Shown here: piece after piece, positions 35,106-44,415 of the stretch
Layout: every line of letters starts with the position of its first letter
How positions within the stretch are numbered: position 1 is the stretch's first letter
Source of the DNA: Chitinibacter sp046530675
GTDB lineage: Bacteria; Pseudomonadota; Gammaproteobacteria; Burkholderiales; Chitinibacteraceae
Assembly: GCF_046530675.1 (NCBI RefSeq)
Contig: NZ_CP172558.1
Location: 2,666,001 to 2,730,000 of the forward strand
DNA length: 64,000 nt
Direction of reading: 5' to 3'
Made by a program: the position numbers and the translations under genes
The notes under the pieces: model-generated
Told to the model about the DNA's origin: nothing
The model's database searches: none
What the model saw: only the letters and a program-made list of their open reading frames with translations

Positions 35106-35875
35106 GACTGATCAGCGCTCGGGTGATCGAGCATCGTCAAAAGCGGCGCATGATCGGATAAAGATCGCCACGGTGCTCCCGTCAATACTTCGGCGTGAAC
35201 GATATCAAAGCCACGGACATAAATCCGATCCAGCGTCAGTAAAGGCATACGGACCGGGAAGCTGCGCGCTGGCGCGCCATGCAGGGTTTCAAAAGCTTCG
35301 TTCATTCCCAATTGCTGCGACAACATCACGCTCAGCTCACCACGCCAATCATTAAAATCGCCAGCCAGAACCAGCGGCGCTTCGGCGGGAATATGCTGAG
35401 CGACATAGTTAATCAGCCGCTGAATCTGTTTGCGCCTATCGCCGCCGCGTAAATTCAGGTGGACACAAAGCGTGTGCAGCTCTCTGTTTGCAACCTTGAT
35501 TTGACAGTGCAATGCGCCGCGTTGCTCGAAACGGTGCAAGGTCAGATCCAGATTGTGCCAGTGCAAGATCGGAAAGCGCGATAGCAAGGCATTGCCGTGA
35601 TGCCCGAGCTGATAATGTGCGTTTTTGCCATACGCGCTATGCAGCAAATCGCCTGCCAGATATTCGTGCTGCGCGTTTTGCCAAGTCTCGAAGCGATGCG
35701 AGTGTTCCAGATGAACGCCCTGCACTTCCTGCAGAAAAACCAGATCGGGGGCCAGCTGGTTGAGCGCCTGACGGACATCATGCAAAACCAGCCGCCGGTT
35801 CAGCGGCGACAAGCCTTTATGAATATTGTACGAAGCCAGCACCAATCGGCGGTCTGACTTGTGGCTTGGTTTCAT
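35102..35875 (-). CDS. Endonuclease/exonuclease/phosphatase-family protein (YbhP-like)
   Basis: A 257-residue metal-dependent hydrolase of the EEP superfamily. Motifs are ASYNIHKGLSPLNRR (motif with the conserved Asn), QEVQG (Glu metal ligand), HVNLR-type text (here CVHLNLRGGDRRKQ), LAGDFNDWRG and the terminal SDHAPLL. In E. coli the homolog YbhP lies next to clsB, and a lipid-related role has been suggested but not proven. It is coupled to clsB by a 4-base overlap. The substrate is unknown. Confidence 0.85.
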   Translation of the reverse strand: MKPSHKSDRRLVLASYNIHKGLSPLNRRLVLHDVRQALNQLAPDLVFLQEVQGVHLEHSHRFETWQNAQHEYLAGDLLHSAYGKNAHYQLGHHGNALLSRFPILHWHNLDLTLHRFEQRGALHCQIKVANRELHTLCVHLNLRGGDRRKQIQRLINYVAQHIPAEAPLVLAGDFNDWRGELSVMLSQQLGMNEAFETLHGAPARSFPVRMPLLTLDRIYVRGFDIVHAEVLTGAPWRSLSDHAPLLTMLDHPSADQS

Positions 35876-35899
35876 TGGCGAAGTTTCATTAACTTGAAG

Positions 35900-36346
35900 T
35901 CAGTGGCTTGGACAGCGTTCAGGCAATTGGCGTAGCGCTTCGGCATTCGATGGCGAAAAAACCATCTCAATGGCCTGCCGCCAGTTAACCCATTTATAGC
36001 GCTGATGTTCTCTGGCGGCGATCTCGATTTCGCACACTTGCGCCAGCTCGACGCTAAACACATGCTCGGTATTGTGCGTCACCCCCGGCGCATAGCGGTG
36101 CCGCCAGATTTCGAAAATCTCAAAATCCTGGCTTTGCTGCCAGTCACGGATTTGTTCGAGTTCGACGCGAATCCCGGTTTCTTCCATCAGCTCGCGTCTG
36201 GCCGTTTCAATCAGCGCCTCGTCATTTTCGCGACTGCCGGTCACCGACTGCCAGGCGTTGCCAAATTCATTGCGCTCGAGCAAGAGCACATCAAGCTCGG
36301 GTGTATGAATAATCAGCAGGATCGAAACGGGCTGTTTATAAGGCAT
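35900..36346 (-). CDS. nudB: Dihydroneopterin triphosphate diphosphatase
   Basis: A Nudix hydrolase that removes pyrophosphate from dihydroneopterin triphosphate in folate synthesis. The 148-residue frame has the Nudix box pattern GSRENDEALIETARRELMEETGI. The flanking blocks PVSILLIIHTPELDVLLLER, FGNAWQSVTGS and the C-terminal HQRYKWVNWRQA are typical of NudB. The ATG at 36346 aligns with the NudB start (MPYKQPVS). The upstream ATG at 36379 overlaps a TATAAT-like box and is less likely. Confidence 0.85.
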   Translation of the reverse strand: MPYKQPVSILLIIHTPELDVLLLERNEFGNAWQSVTGSRENDEALIETARRELMEETGIRVELEQIRDWQQSQDFEIFEIWRHRYAPGVTHNTEHVFSVELAQVCEIEIAAREHQRYKWVNWRQAIEMVFSPSNAEALRQLPERCPSH

Positions 36347-36417
36347 CTGGATTTTTTCTGCGTCAAGGTGAGCTGGCATTATACAATTGGCAATCCTTTC
36401 TTGCCTTGCCCACGCTT

Positions 36418-37626
36418 ATGTTTGATGTCGCAGCGATCAAGTCGCAGTTTCCGCTGTTTGCCCACTACCCCGAGCTGGTTTATCTGGACAATGCGGCGAC
36501 GACGCAAAAACCGCTCTCGGTACTCGACGCCGAGCGGCATTATTACGAATACGCCAACGCCAATGTGCATCGCGGCGCGCACCGGCTTGCCGTCGCGGCG
36601 ACCGATGCCTTCGAAGGCGCACGCAGCACCGTCGCGCGCTTTATCAATGCCAGCAGCAGCGATGAAATCATTTTCACTCGCGGCACCACCGAAGCGATCA
36701 ACCTGATTGCCAATACTTTCGGTCTGGGTTTGCGCGCGGGCGATGAAATCATTGTTTCAACGCTCGAACACCACGCCAATATCGTACCGTGGCAAATGCT
36801 CGCGCAGCGCAACGGCGTGATCGTCAAACAATTGAACATCACCGCGGATGGTGAAATTGATCTGGCTCATTTGCAGCAATTATTGGCTTCGCCACGCGCA
36901 AAACTGCTGGCAATCAGCCATGCGTCCAATGCAATCGGCAGTATCCAGGACATCAAAATGATGTGCGACTTGTCACATCAGCATGATTGCAAAGTAATCG
37001 TCGACGGCGCGCAAGCGATTGCACACCTGAGCGTTGACGTTCAGCAGCTGGGCTGCGATTTTTATGTTTTTTCCGGCCACAAGGCTTATGGCCCAACCGG
37101 AGTCGGCGTGGCCTACATCCGGGACGATATTTTGCGCGAGCTGCCAGCCTGGCAAGGCGGTGGCGAAATGATTAATGTCGTTTCGTTCGCCGGAACGACT
37201 TACGCGCAAGCACCGCAAAGACTCGAAGCCGGAACGCCGGCGATTGCGCAAGCCATCGGTCTGGCCGCGGCGCTCGACTGGCTGGCATCGCTGGATCGCC
37301 ATGCTGCGCTCGAACATGAAACTGCTTTGCACCGCCAGCTTGAAACCGGTTTGCGCCAGATCGACGGCGTGATCATTCACGGCAGTGCGCGGCATAAAGT
37401 GAGCTTGGCTTCACTGAGTTTTCGCGATGCCCATCCCTATGATGTCGCGCAGTTTCTTGATGATAGGGGTATTGCCGTGCGAGTAGGACACCACTGTGCT
37501 CAACCCTTAATACATACCCTGGGTATCTCTGGCACGCTGCGCGCTTCGCTCGCCGTTTACAATACGGCAGACGATGTCGCGCAGTTTCTGGTGGCGCTGG
37601 CTGAAACTCTGGATTTATTGCAATGA
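36418..37626 (+). CDS. csdA: Cysteine desulfurase of the SufS/CsdA type
   Basis: A PLP enzyme that converts cysteine to alanine and passes the sulfur on as a persulfide. A 402-residue group II desulfurase: LDNAATTQKP, EHHANIVPW, SHASNAIGS, PLP lysine K222 in FSGHKAYGPTG and persulfide cysteine C360 in VRVGHHCAQPL. The short loop around the catalytic cysteine marks the SufS/CsdA class, not IscS. The stop overlaps the next start as ATGA, and that gene is a SufE-like acceptor. No sufBCD genes are near, so the CsdA-CsdE type fits better. Start at ATG 36418; a TTG at 36406 is unlikely. Confidence 0.9.
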   Translation: MFDVAAIKSQFPLFAHYPELVYLDNAATTQKPLSVLDAERHYYEYANANVHRGAHRLAVAATDAFEGARSTVARFINASSSDEIIFTRGTTEAINLIANTFGLGLRAGDEIIVSTLEHHANIVPWQMLAQRNGVIVKQLNITADGEIDLAHLQQLLASPRAKLLAISHASNAIGSIQDIKMMCDLSHQHDCKVIVDGAQAIAHLSVDVQQLGCDFYVFSGHKAYGPTGVGVAYIRDDILRELPAWQGGGEMINVVSFAGTTYAQAPQRLEAGTPAIAQAIGLAAALDWLASLDRHAALEHETALHRQLETGLRQIDGVIIHGSARHKVSLASLSFRDAHPYDVAQFLDDRGIAVRVGHHCAQPLIHTLGISGTLRASLAVYNTADDVAQFLVALAETLDLLQ

Positions 37627-38180
37627 GCCCATCGATAAGTAACCCAAAAATTTTCCAGCAAGACAGCGAAGCCGAAGACAGTACCAGTAGTACGGCAAGG
37701 CGAGATAACGATGCTGGGACATTTTTGCCTGCCTGCATAGCCGATCCGCGTTTCGATCATCCATTCGGCCGGGACATCACGCTGGATCAACTGGCTCAGC
37801 AGCTAGATCATGCCAGCAGCTGGGAAGCCAAAAACCGCCTATTGGTTCAGCTTTCCCGCCAATTGCCGGACTGGACCGACGAGCAAAAAAGTAGCCAGAA
37901 TAAAGTGGCAGGCTGCGAAAGCCAGGCCTGGCTTGCGTTAACGGAATTTGGTGATGAACTACACATCGCCGCCGACAGCGATTCGCGCATTGTCAAAGGG
38001 CTGCTCGCGCTGGTTCTGACTGCATTCAACCGACAAAGCGCGGCGCAAATCAGCCAGTTTGATTTTGAAGCCTGGCTCAACGCGCGTGGCATGCAGCGTT
38101 TTCTGTCTGCCAGTCGCGGTAATGGTTTGCGTGCGATTGTGAAAACCATTCGTGACCACGCAAGCAAAATACCCATGTAG
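37623..38180 (+). CDS. csdE: SufE/CsdE-like sulfur acceptor
   Basis: A 185-residue protein that takes the persulfide from the desulfurase. The active cysteine is C98 in VAGCESQAWL, and the core contains DASSWEAKNRLLVQLSRQLP-like text (here HASSWEAKNRLLVQLSRQLPDW) and LNARGMQRFLSASRGNGLRAIV. About 40 residues precede the usual SufE start; they are polar and probably disordered (rich in Ser, Asp, Glu). An internal start is possible but the ATGA overlap with csdA supports 37623. The C-terminus ends KIPM with the motif ATACCCATG across the last codons. Confidence 0.88.
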   Translation: MSPSISNPKIFQQDSEAEDSTSSTARRDNDAGTFLPACIADPRFDHPFGRDITLDQLAQQLDHASSWEAKNRLLVQLSRQLPDWTDEQKSSQNKVAGCESQAWLALTEFGDELHIAADSDSRIVKGLLALVLTAFNRQSAAQISQFDFEAWLNARGMQRFLSASRGNGLRAIVKTIRDHASKIPM

Positions 38181-38255
38181 TGTATTTGAATGCAAACAAA
38201 ATAATAGCTGACCTGCAAACATATACCCCAAAAAGCACAACGGATAAGCAGTTAG

Positions 38256-40694
38256 ATGAGCCCAGCCCTTCCCTGTTTTCATTGCGGCAGCGACTGCAGC
38301 GATCCACCTGAATTTACGATTTCCTATCGCAAAATGCAGCAGGCGCTCTGCTGCGCCGGTTGCAAAGCGGTCGCCGAAACGATTCTCGATAGCGGACTGG
38401 AGAGTTATTACGCGCAACGCACGGCAAGTGCCAGCCGCACCGAACCCTTGCCTCAGGAAATTCGTGAACAATTGCAGCTCTACGATGATAGCCTGCTGCA
38501 AAATGATTTTGTCCAGCTGATCGCTGACGATGGCGATATCCGCGAAGCGGCGCTGATTCTGGAAGGCATCAGCTGTGCGGCGTGCATCTGGCTTAATGAG
38601 CAGCATCTGGCCAGACTGCCCGGGGTGATTTCGGCCAGCATCAATTACAGCACTTACCGCGCGCGGATTCGCTGGAATAATAATCAGGTCAAACTCTCGA
38701 CGATTTTGCAGCATATCGCTGCAATCGGTTATCGCGCCCATCCTTATGATCATGAGCGCGATGAAGCGCAGTGGCAGCAACAAAGAAAATCGGCCTTGCT
38801 GCGGCTGTGGGTTGCCGGTTTGTCGATGATGCAGGTCATGATGTTTGTCGTGCCGATGTATCTGGCTCCGGAAGGTGAAATCGAAGCGGTCTGGCTGAAA
38901 ATGATGCATTGGAGCAGCGCCTTGCTGACGCTGCCGGTGGTATTGTTTTCGTGCTGGCCGTTTTATCAAAATAGCTGGCGCGAACTGCGGCACGGTCGTG
39001 CAGCAATGGATTTGCCCGTCAGTATTGGCGTCATCGCTGCATTTGGCGCAAGCCTGTATTCGCTGATCACCGGGCATGGCGAAATCTATTTCGACTCGGT
39101 GTCGATGTTTGTTTTCCTGCTGCTCGGCGGGCGCTATCTGGAACTCAAAGCACGGCGTCGTGCTGGCGCAGCGGCCGAAATGCTGGTCAAGCTGGTTCCC
39201 GCTTTTGCGCATCGTGTCAGTCACGATCAAAGCATCCATGAAATTGCGGTTCATCATTTACAGGCTGGCGACCATGTGCTGATCAAAGCCGGTGAAACCA
39301 TTCCGGTTGACGGTTTTGTCATCGACGGACTCAGTGAAGTTAGTGAAGCCATGCTGAGCGGTGAAAGCCATCCAATTGCCAAATCGTCGGGCTCCGAAGT
39401 CATCGCTGGCAGTCAGAATCTGATTTCGCCATTAACCGTTGAAGTGCGTGCCGTCGGCAACCAGACCCGGCTCGGCAGCATGGTGCGCTTGCTTGACCAA
39501 TCGCTGCAGCAAAAACCACATCTGGCGCAGCTGGCCGACCGGATTGCTGGCGGTTTTGTCGTCGGTTTGCTGCTCGTTGCGGCTGCGTGTTACTGGTACT
39601 GGTCAGTCAACGACGCCATCCACGCACTGCCCTATACCGTCGCCGTGCTGGTGATTTCCTGTCCCTGCGCCTTGTCGCTGGCAACACCCGCGGCTCTGAC
39701 CGCAGTCACAGGACATCTGGCTCAACTCGGTATTTTGCTGACCCGGGCAAACTGCTTGGAAAATCTGGCTAATATCACCGATATCGTTTTCGATAAAACC
39801 GGTACGCTAACTTTTGGCGAGCCGTGTCTGGTCAAAACCATTGCGCTGGTCGGTGCCGCGAATGAGGCATTGCAGATTGCCATCGCGCTGGAAAGCCGGT
39901 CAGAGCATCCGATTGCCCGGGCATTTCAGCAGCAAGCCCAGATTGACACTCCTGCAGTCAGCGAATTCATAAATTTTCCCGGCGGTGGTGTCGCCGGCAA
40001 AATCAATGACGAATCGTATTGGCTAGGCTCAAGCAGCTTTATCACTCAGCAACTGGGCTTTCACGAACCCGACTTGACCCAGCACGAGGCCGGTACGCTG
40101 ATTTATCTGGCCAACAGCACCGCCATCATGGCCGCTTTCATCCTCGCCGATCAGATTCGGCCGGAAGCGGGCCAAGTCATTGCGGCGCTTCAGGCTAGTC
40201 GTTATACGGTGCATTTACTGTCGGGAGATCAACTTCCCATCGTCAATCACGTTGCAAGCGAGCTGGGAATTACCCGGGTGCGTGCGTCAGCAAACCCGGA
40301 AAGTAAAGTGGCCTATATTCAGGCTCTGCAAAGCAAAGGTCATCGCGTGCTGATGCTGGGTGATGGCGTCAACGATGCGCCGGTACTGGCACTGGCCAAT
40401 GTATCGATTGCAATGGGTGCCGGTGTGGATATCGCGCAGGCTGCTGGTGATATGGTGCTACTGAACAATCAGTTAAGCAGCCTGCCTCAAGCCTTGTTGC
40501 TGGCAAAAAAATGTCGAAAAATCATTCAGGAAAACCTGCTCTGGGCTCTGGGCTACAATCTGGTGGCCTTACCGATTGCGGTTATGGGCTGGATTACGCC
40601 CTGGCTGGCCAGCCTTGGCATGGCAGTGAGCTCCTTGCTGGTTGTTTTGAATGCCTTGCGACTGATTGCGCCGTCTTTAATTAAAAAGAGTTGA
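38256..40694 (+). CDS. ccoI: Copper-transporting P-type ATPase for cbb3 oxidase assembly
   Basis: An inner-membrane P1B-ATPase (CcoI/FixI/CtpA) that delivers copper for the CuB centre of cbb3 oxidase. The 812 residues contain an N-terminal cysteine-rich segment (CFHCGSDC and CCAGCKAV), a heavy-metal-associated domain with CAAC, eight membrane helices, the CPC ion motif in ISCPCALSLATPAA, the phosphorylation site DKTGTL, HP and GDGVNDAPVLA. It is followed 9 bases later by ccoS and then by the oxidase genes, which is the standard arrangement. Confidence 0.93.
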   Translation: MSPALPCFHCGSDCSDPPEFTISYRKMQQALCCAGCKAVAETILDSGLESYYAQRTASASRTEPLPQEIREQLQLYDDSLLQNDFVQLIADDGDIREAALILEGISCAACIWLNEQHLARLPGVISASINYSTYRARIRWNNNQVKLSTILQHIAAIGYRAHPYDHERDEAQWQQQRKSALLRLWVAGLSMMQVMMFVVPMYLAPEGEIEAVWLKMMHWSSALLTLPVVLFSCWPFYQNSWRELRHGRAAMDLPVSIGVIAAFGASLYSLITGHGEIYFDSVSMFVFLLLGGRYLELKARRRAGAAAEMLVKLVPAFAHRVSHDQSIHEIAVHHLQAGDHVLIKAGETIPVDGFVIDGLSEVSEAMLSGESHPIAKSSGSEVIAGSQNLISPLTVEVRAVGNQTRLGSMVRLLDQSLQQKPHLAQLADRIAGGFVVGLLLVAAACYWYWSVNDAIHALPYTVAVLVISCPCALSLATPAALTAVTGHLAQLGILLTRANCLENLANITDIVFDKTGTLTFGEPCLVKTIALVGAANEALQIAIALESRSEHPIARAFQQQAQIDTPAVSEFINFPGGGVAGKINDESYWLGSSSFITQQLGFHEPDLTQHEAGTLIYLANSTAIMAAFILADQIRPEAGQVIAALQASRYTVHLLSGDQLPIVNHVASELGITRVRASANPESKVAYIQALQSKGHRVLMLGDGVNDAPVLALANVSIAMGAGVDIAQAAGDMVLLNNQLSSLPQALLLAKKCRKIIQENLLWALGYNLVALPIAVMGWITPWLASLGMAVSSLLVVLNALRLIAPSLIKKS

Positions 40695-40703
40695 ATAAAA
40701 TCA

Positions 40704-40898
40704 ATGGAAAGTCTTTATTTGCTCATTCCGCTTTCGGTATTGATCAGTGTCGGGATCGGCCTGGTTTTTTGGTGGTTTATCCGCAGCGGACAGAGTGACG
40801 ATCTGGAAGGGCCGGGCTGGAGTATCTTGCATGATGATGACTCAGGATCGCCAAACACTCCGGACAAGAGTCGCACAATGGAAAAAAACCCTGACTGA
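40704..40898 (+). CDS. ccoS: Cbb3 oxidase maturation protein CcoS
   Basis: A 64-residue single-pass membrane protein. It starts MESLYLLIPLSVLISVGIGLVFWWFIRSGQ and then has the conserved DDLEGPGWSILHDDD, which is the diagnostic CcoS block. Required for cofactor insertion in cbb3 oxidase. It is co-transcribed with ccoI (9-base gap). Confidence 0.92.
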   Translation: MESLYLLIPLSVLISVGIGLVFWWFIRSGQSDDLEGPGWSILHDDDSGSPNTPDKSRTMEKNPD

Positions 40899-40945
40899 GT
40901 GCCAGCAACAAGGTAAAATCGCGGCCAAATTGTCGGCAAGGCCAT

Positions 40946-40994
40946 TTGATGTTAATCAAACGCAGAGCAATTGTGTCTGTGTATAGTCAGGTTG
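40946..40994 (+). promoter_or_regulatory. Class II FNR-dependent promoter of ccoNOQP
   Basis: A perfect FNR box TTGAT-GTTA-ATCAA lies at 40946-40959, centre 40952.5. A -10 box TATAGT lies at 40982-40987, so the predicted start site is 40994, exactly 41.5 bases from the box centre as in class II FNR activation. A 5' leader of about 143 bases precedes ccoN. Confidence 0.85.
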
Positions 40995-41136
40995 GCACTT
41001 TTGTACCTGTTTGGAGGTAATCCTTCAGACAAAAATTGCATTTGGCTTTTGTTTGAAAGCTAAATTGTAATTATTTCTTTTTAAAAATAATTTTAATTTT
41101 AATTCCAAGCAGTTGGAGATCAATCGGAGCGCTGTA

Positions 41137-42558
41137 ATGGAAAACCAAGCCACATACAATTACAAAGTGGTGCGGCAATTTGCCATCATGACGGTCGTCT
41201 GGGGCATTGTCGGCATGCTGGTTGGCGTAATTTGCGCCGCCCAAATGTACTGGCCAGAATTGAATATCGGGCCTTACTTTCACTTTGGTCGTTTACGTCC
41301 ACTTCACACCAATGCAGTTATTTTTGCTTTTGGCGGCTGTGGTCTGTTTGCCACTTCATACTATGTCGTACAGCGTACCTGTAATGTGCGTCTGATCAGC
41401 GACAAGCTGGCCGCCTTTACTTTCTGGGGCTGGCAGCTGGTCATCGTTCTGGCCGCAATTACTTTGCCTCTGGGCTATACCAGCGGCAAAGAATATGCCG
41501 AACTGGAGTGGCCTATCGACATTCTGATTACTGTGGTTTGGGTGGCTTATGCCGTCGTTTTCTTTGGCACGATCGCGATCCGCAAAGTTAAACACATCTA
41601 TGTAGCCAACTGGTTCTACGGTGCCTTTATTCTGGCCGTTGCCCTGTTGCATCTGGTCAATAGCGCTGCCATGCCTGTCAGCGGCATGAAGTCATACTCG
41701 GCGTATTCAGGTGCTGTCGATGCGATGGTGCAATGGTGGTACGGTCACAATGCAGTGGGCTTCTTCCTGACCGCTGCCTTCCTGGGCATGATGTATTACT
41801 TCATTCCCAAGCAAGCAGGCCGTCCGGTTTATTCGTATCGCCTGTCTGTCGTTCACTTCTGGGCCCTGATTTTCACTTATATGTGGGCTGGTCCTCACCA
41901 CCTGCATTACACCGCACTGCCAGACTGGACTCAGTCACTCGGCATGGTTTTCTCGCTGATTCTGCTGGCTCCGAGCTGGGGCGGCATGATTAACGGCATC
42001 ATGACGCTGTCTGGTGCGTGGCACAAACTGCGGACTGACCCGATCCTGAAATTCATGGTAACCGCGCTGTCGTTCTACGGCATGTCAACATTCGAAGGCC
42101 CGATGATGGCGATCAAGTCGGTCAACGCCTTGAGCCATTACACTGACTGGACTGTAGGTCACGTTCACTCGGGTGCGCTGGGCTGGGTTGCGATGATTAC
42201 CATTGGTTCAATTTACTATCTGATCCCGCGTCTGTTCGGTCGTGAACAAATGTGGTCGGTGAAACTGATTGAAGTTCACTTCTGGATCGCGACATTGGGC
42301 GTCGTGCTGTATATCGCTTCAATGTGGATTTCCGGTGTAACGCAAGGTTTGATGTGGCGTGCAATCAATACCGATGGCACTTTGACTTATGCCTTCATTG
42401 ATGCAGTCAAAGCTTCATATCCGTACTATTTCATCCGTTTCCTGGGTGGTCTGATGTACCTGTCAGGCATGGTTTTGATGTTGTACAACGTACTGCGTAC
42501 TGTATTTGACGGCAAAGCCGTTGATGCCAAAATCCCAGCCGTTGCTGCACACGCCTGA
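41137..42558 (+). CDS. ccoN: Cbb3-type cytochrome c oxidase subunit I
   Basis: The catalytic subunit of the high-affinity terminal oxidase, in the inner membrane with about 12 helices. The 473-residue protein has the haem-b and CuB histidine blocks FHFGRLRPLHTNAVIFAFGGCG, WWYGHNAVGFFLTAAFLGMMYYFIPK, MWAGPHHLHYTALPDW and ALSHYTDWTVGHVHSGALGW. Start at ATG 41137 with CGGAG 7 bases upstream. First gene of the ccoNOQP operon under the FNR promoter. Confidence 0.97.
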   Translation: MENQATYNYKVVRQFAIMTVVWGIVGMLVGVICAAQMYWPELNIGPYFHFGRLRPLHTNAVIFAFGGCGLFATSYYVVQRTCNVRLISDKLAAFTFWGWQLVIVLAAITLPLGYTSGKEYAELEWPIDILITVVWVAYAVVFFGTIAIRKVKHIYVANWFYGAFILAVALLHLVNSAAMPVSGMKSYSAYSGAVDAMVQWWYGHNAVGFFLTAAFLGMMYYFIPKQAGRPVYSYRLSVVHFWALIFTYMWAGPHHLHYTALPDWTQSLGMVFSLILLAPSWGGMINGIMTLSGAWHKLRTDPILKFMVTALSFYGMSTFEGPMMAIKSVNALSHYTDWTVGHVHSGALGWVAMITIGSIYYLIPRLFGREQMWSVKLIEVHFWIATLGVVLYIASMWISGVTQGLMWRAINTDGTLTYAFIDAVKASYPYYFIRFLGGLMYLSGMVLMLYNVLRTVFDGKAVDAKIPAVAAHA

Positions 42559-42575
42559 TTAGGAAAGGAATAAAA

Positions 42576-43190
42576 ATGAATAAAATTCAGAAACTGATCG
42601 AGGAAAACGTCGCGGCTTTGATCATCATGACACTGCTGACGGTCAGTGTTGCGATGTTCGTAGAGATTTTGCCGCTGATGTTCAGCAAGACAGTCACTCA
42701 ACCTATCGCTGGTGTTAAACCTTACAGCGCGCTGCGCCTGGAAGGTCGCGACATTTATATCCGCGAAGGTTGCTACAACTGTCACTCGCAAATGATCCGC
42801 CCTTTCCGTTCGGAAACTGAGCGCTACGGTCACTACTCTGTGGCTGGCGAATCGGTTTACGACCACCCGTTTCAGTGGGGTTCAAAGCGTACAGGGCCTG
42901 ATCTGGCGCGTGTTGGCCAGCGCTACTCGGATGAATGGCATCGCGCTCATTTGATGAACCCGCGTGATGTGGTGCCAGAGTCAAATATGCCTGCTTTCCC
43001 ATGGCTTGCCAGCAGCACGATTGACGCTGCGATGACGCCGAAAAAATTGGAAGCATTGCGTAAACTGGGCGTGCCTTATACCGATGCAGATATTGCGAAT
43101 GCAAGTAAAGAAGTGGAAGGCAAAACTGAGATGGAAGCAGTCATTGCCTACTTGCAAGGTCTGGGCCTAGCACTGAAAAATAAAAGGTAA
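42576..43190 (+). CDS. ccoO: Cbb3-type cytochrome c oxidase subunit II (monohaem)
   Basis: A 204-residue membrane-anchored c-type cytochrome with one CxxCH site (CYNCH in REGCYNCHSQMIRPFRSE) and an N-terminal membrane anchor. The methionine ligand region is PESNMPAFPWL. It accepts electrons from CcoP and passes them to CcoN. AAGGAAT lies before the ATG, 17 bases after ccoN. Confidence 0.97.
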   Translation: MNKIQKLIEENVAALIIMTLLTVSVAMFVEILPLMFSKTVTQPIAGVKPYSALRLEGRDIYIREGCYNCHSQMIRPFRSETERYGHYSVAGESVYDHPFQWGSKRTGPDLARVGQRYSDEWHRAHLMNPRDVVPESNMPAFPWLASSTIDAAMTPKKLEALRKLGVPYTDADIANASKEVEGKTEMEAVIAYLQGLGLALKNKR

Positions 43191-43195
43191 GCACG

Positions 43196-43381
43196 ATGGA
43201 TCTGCAGAACGACGCTCGTGTCATGGTGACGGTAATCGGTTTTATTTTGTTTATTGCCATCTGCCTTTGGGCTTTTAGCAAAAACAGCAAAAATCACTTT
43301 GATGAAGCCGCGCAACAGCCGTTCCTCGACGACGATCTACCGCCGTCGGGCAAGCAGTCCAAATCGGCTAACGGAGAATAG
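43196..43381 (+). CDS. ccoQ: Cbb3 oxidase small subunit
   Basis: A 61-residue single-helix protein (VMVTVIGFILFIAICLWAF near residues 10-27) between ccoO and ccoP, the regular position of CcoQ. CcoQ stabilises the CcoP interaction. It starts 5 bases after ccoO and ends 3 bases before ccoP. Confidence 0.88.
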   Translation: MDLQNDARVMVTVIGFILFIAICLWAFSKNSKNHFDEAAQQPFLDDDLPPSGKQSKSANGE

Positions 43382-43384
43382 AGA

Positions 43385-44296
43385 ATGACAGACTTTACTA
43401 GCAGTTTCTGGGGCTACTTCATTGCTGCAATTGCAATTTTGGGCATTGTCTTCTGTGCGTATGTTTTACTCACACAAATGAAGGTCAAGCTTAAAAAGGG
43501 CGAAAAAGCACAAGTTACTGGCCACGTCTGGGATGGTGATCTGGAAGAGTACAACAATCCACTGCCAGGCTGGTGGGTTGGGATGTTTGTCCTGACCATC
43601 GTCTTTGCTGTTGGCTATCTCGCCCTGTATCCGGGTCTGGTGGTTTTTGGTAATGCCAAAGGCTGGACTCAGGAAGGTCAGCACCAGGAAGAAGTCGCCA
43701 AAGCCGATGCAAAATACCAGGCTTTATATGACAAATATCTGGCCATGCCGGTAACCGCTGTTGCGCAGGACAAAGAAGCCAATGAAATGGGCAAACGCTT
43801 GTTCCAGACTTACTGCGTACAGTGCCACGGCTCGGATGCACGTGGCGCCAAGGGTTTTCCAAACCTGACCGACCATGACTGGCTGTATGGTGGCTCACCA
43901 GAGAAAATTCAGCAGACTATCGCCACTGGTCGCAAAGGCCAGATGCCGGCATTTGGTGCCGCTTTTGGTGAAGAGAAAGTCCGTGACGTCGCAAATTACG
44001 TTTTGAAAATCTCTGGCAACCCGGCCTTTAACGAGGTGCGTGCCTCACGCGGGGCAGAAACGTTCAAACAGGTTTGTGTGGCATGTCATGGTGCAGAAGG
44101 TAAAGGCAGTCAGACTATCGGCGCACCTAATCTGACCGATAAAACCTGGCTCTATGGCGGTTCTGAAGCCACCATCGTTGAAACAGTCACCAACGGCCGT
44201 ATCAATCAGATGCCAGCCTGGAAAGAGTTTCTGGGCGATGGCAAGGTTCACCTGCTGTCTGCTTATGTCTACGGCTTAAGCCAAGACAAAAAGTAA
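43385..44296 (+). CDS. ccoP: Cbb3-type cytochrome c oxidase subunit III (dihaem)
   Basis: A 303-residue membrane-anchored dihaem cytochrome c. Two haem c sites, CVQCHG and CVACHG, lie in repeated cytochrome domains, each followed by a similar block (PNLTDHDWLYGGSPE and PNLTDKTWLYGGSEA). An N-terminal part has the conserved HVWDGDLEEYNNPLPGWWVGMF. It is the electron entry subunit. GGAG precedes the ATG by 8 bases. Confidence 0.97.
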   Translation: MTDFTSSFWGYFIAAIAILGIVFCAYVLLTQMKVKLKKGEKAQVTGHVWDGDLEEYNNPLPGWWVGMFVLTIVFAVGYLALYPGLVVFGNAKGWTQEGQHQEEVAKADAKYQALYDKYLAMPVTAVAQDKEANEMGKRLFQTYCVQCHGSDARGAKGFPNLTDHDWLYGGSPEKIQQTIATGRKGQMPAFGAAFGEEKVRDVANYVLKISGNPAFNEVRASRGAETFKQVCVACHGAEGKGSQTIGAPNLTDKTWLYGGSEATIVETVTNGRINQMPAWKEFLGDGKVHLLSAYVYGLSQDKK

Positions 44297-44313
44297 GAAA
44301 TCGCAGTTTTAAT

Positions 44314-44340
44314 AAACGGGCAGGAATTTCCTGCCCGTTT
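44314..44340. terminator. Rho-independent terminator after ccoNOQP
   Basis: A 13-bp perfect stem AAACGGGCAGGAA (44314-44326), one loop base, TTCCTGCCCGTTT (44328-44340), ending in a T tract TTTT into 44341. It separates ccoP from ccoG. Confidence 0.85.
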
Positions 44341-44415
44341 TACATTGATTCAATTTGGATATAGAACCTTGATTTAACGGATTGCCGTTTAATGAATGTT
44401 TTACGGGAGTGCAGA

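Noticed and set aside
37959..39257. 432-residue ORF antisense to csdE and ccoI
   Set aside because: Lies across two well-recognised genes; rich in Arg, Gln and His as expected for an antisense shadow.
44368..44382. FNR-like half-site TTGAT before ccoG
   Set aside because: The second half reads CGGAT and not ATCAA, so the box is incomplete.
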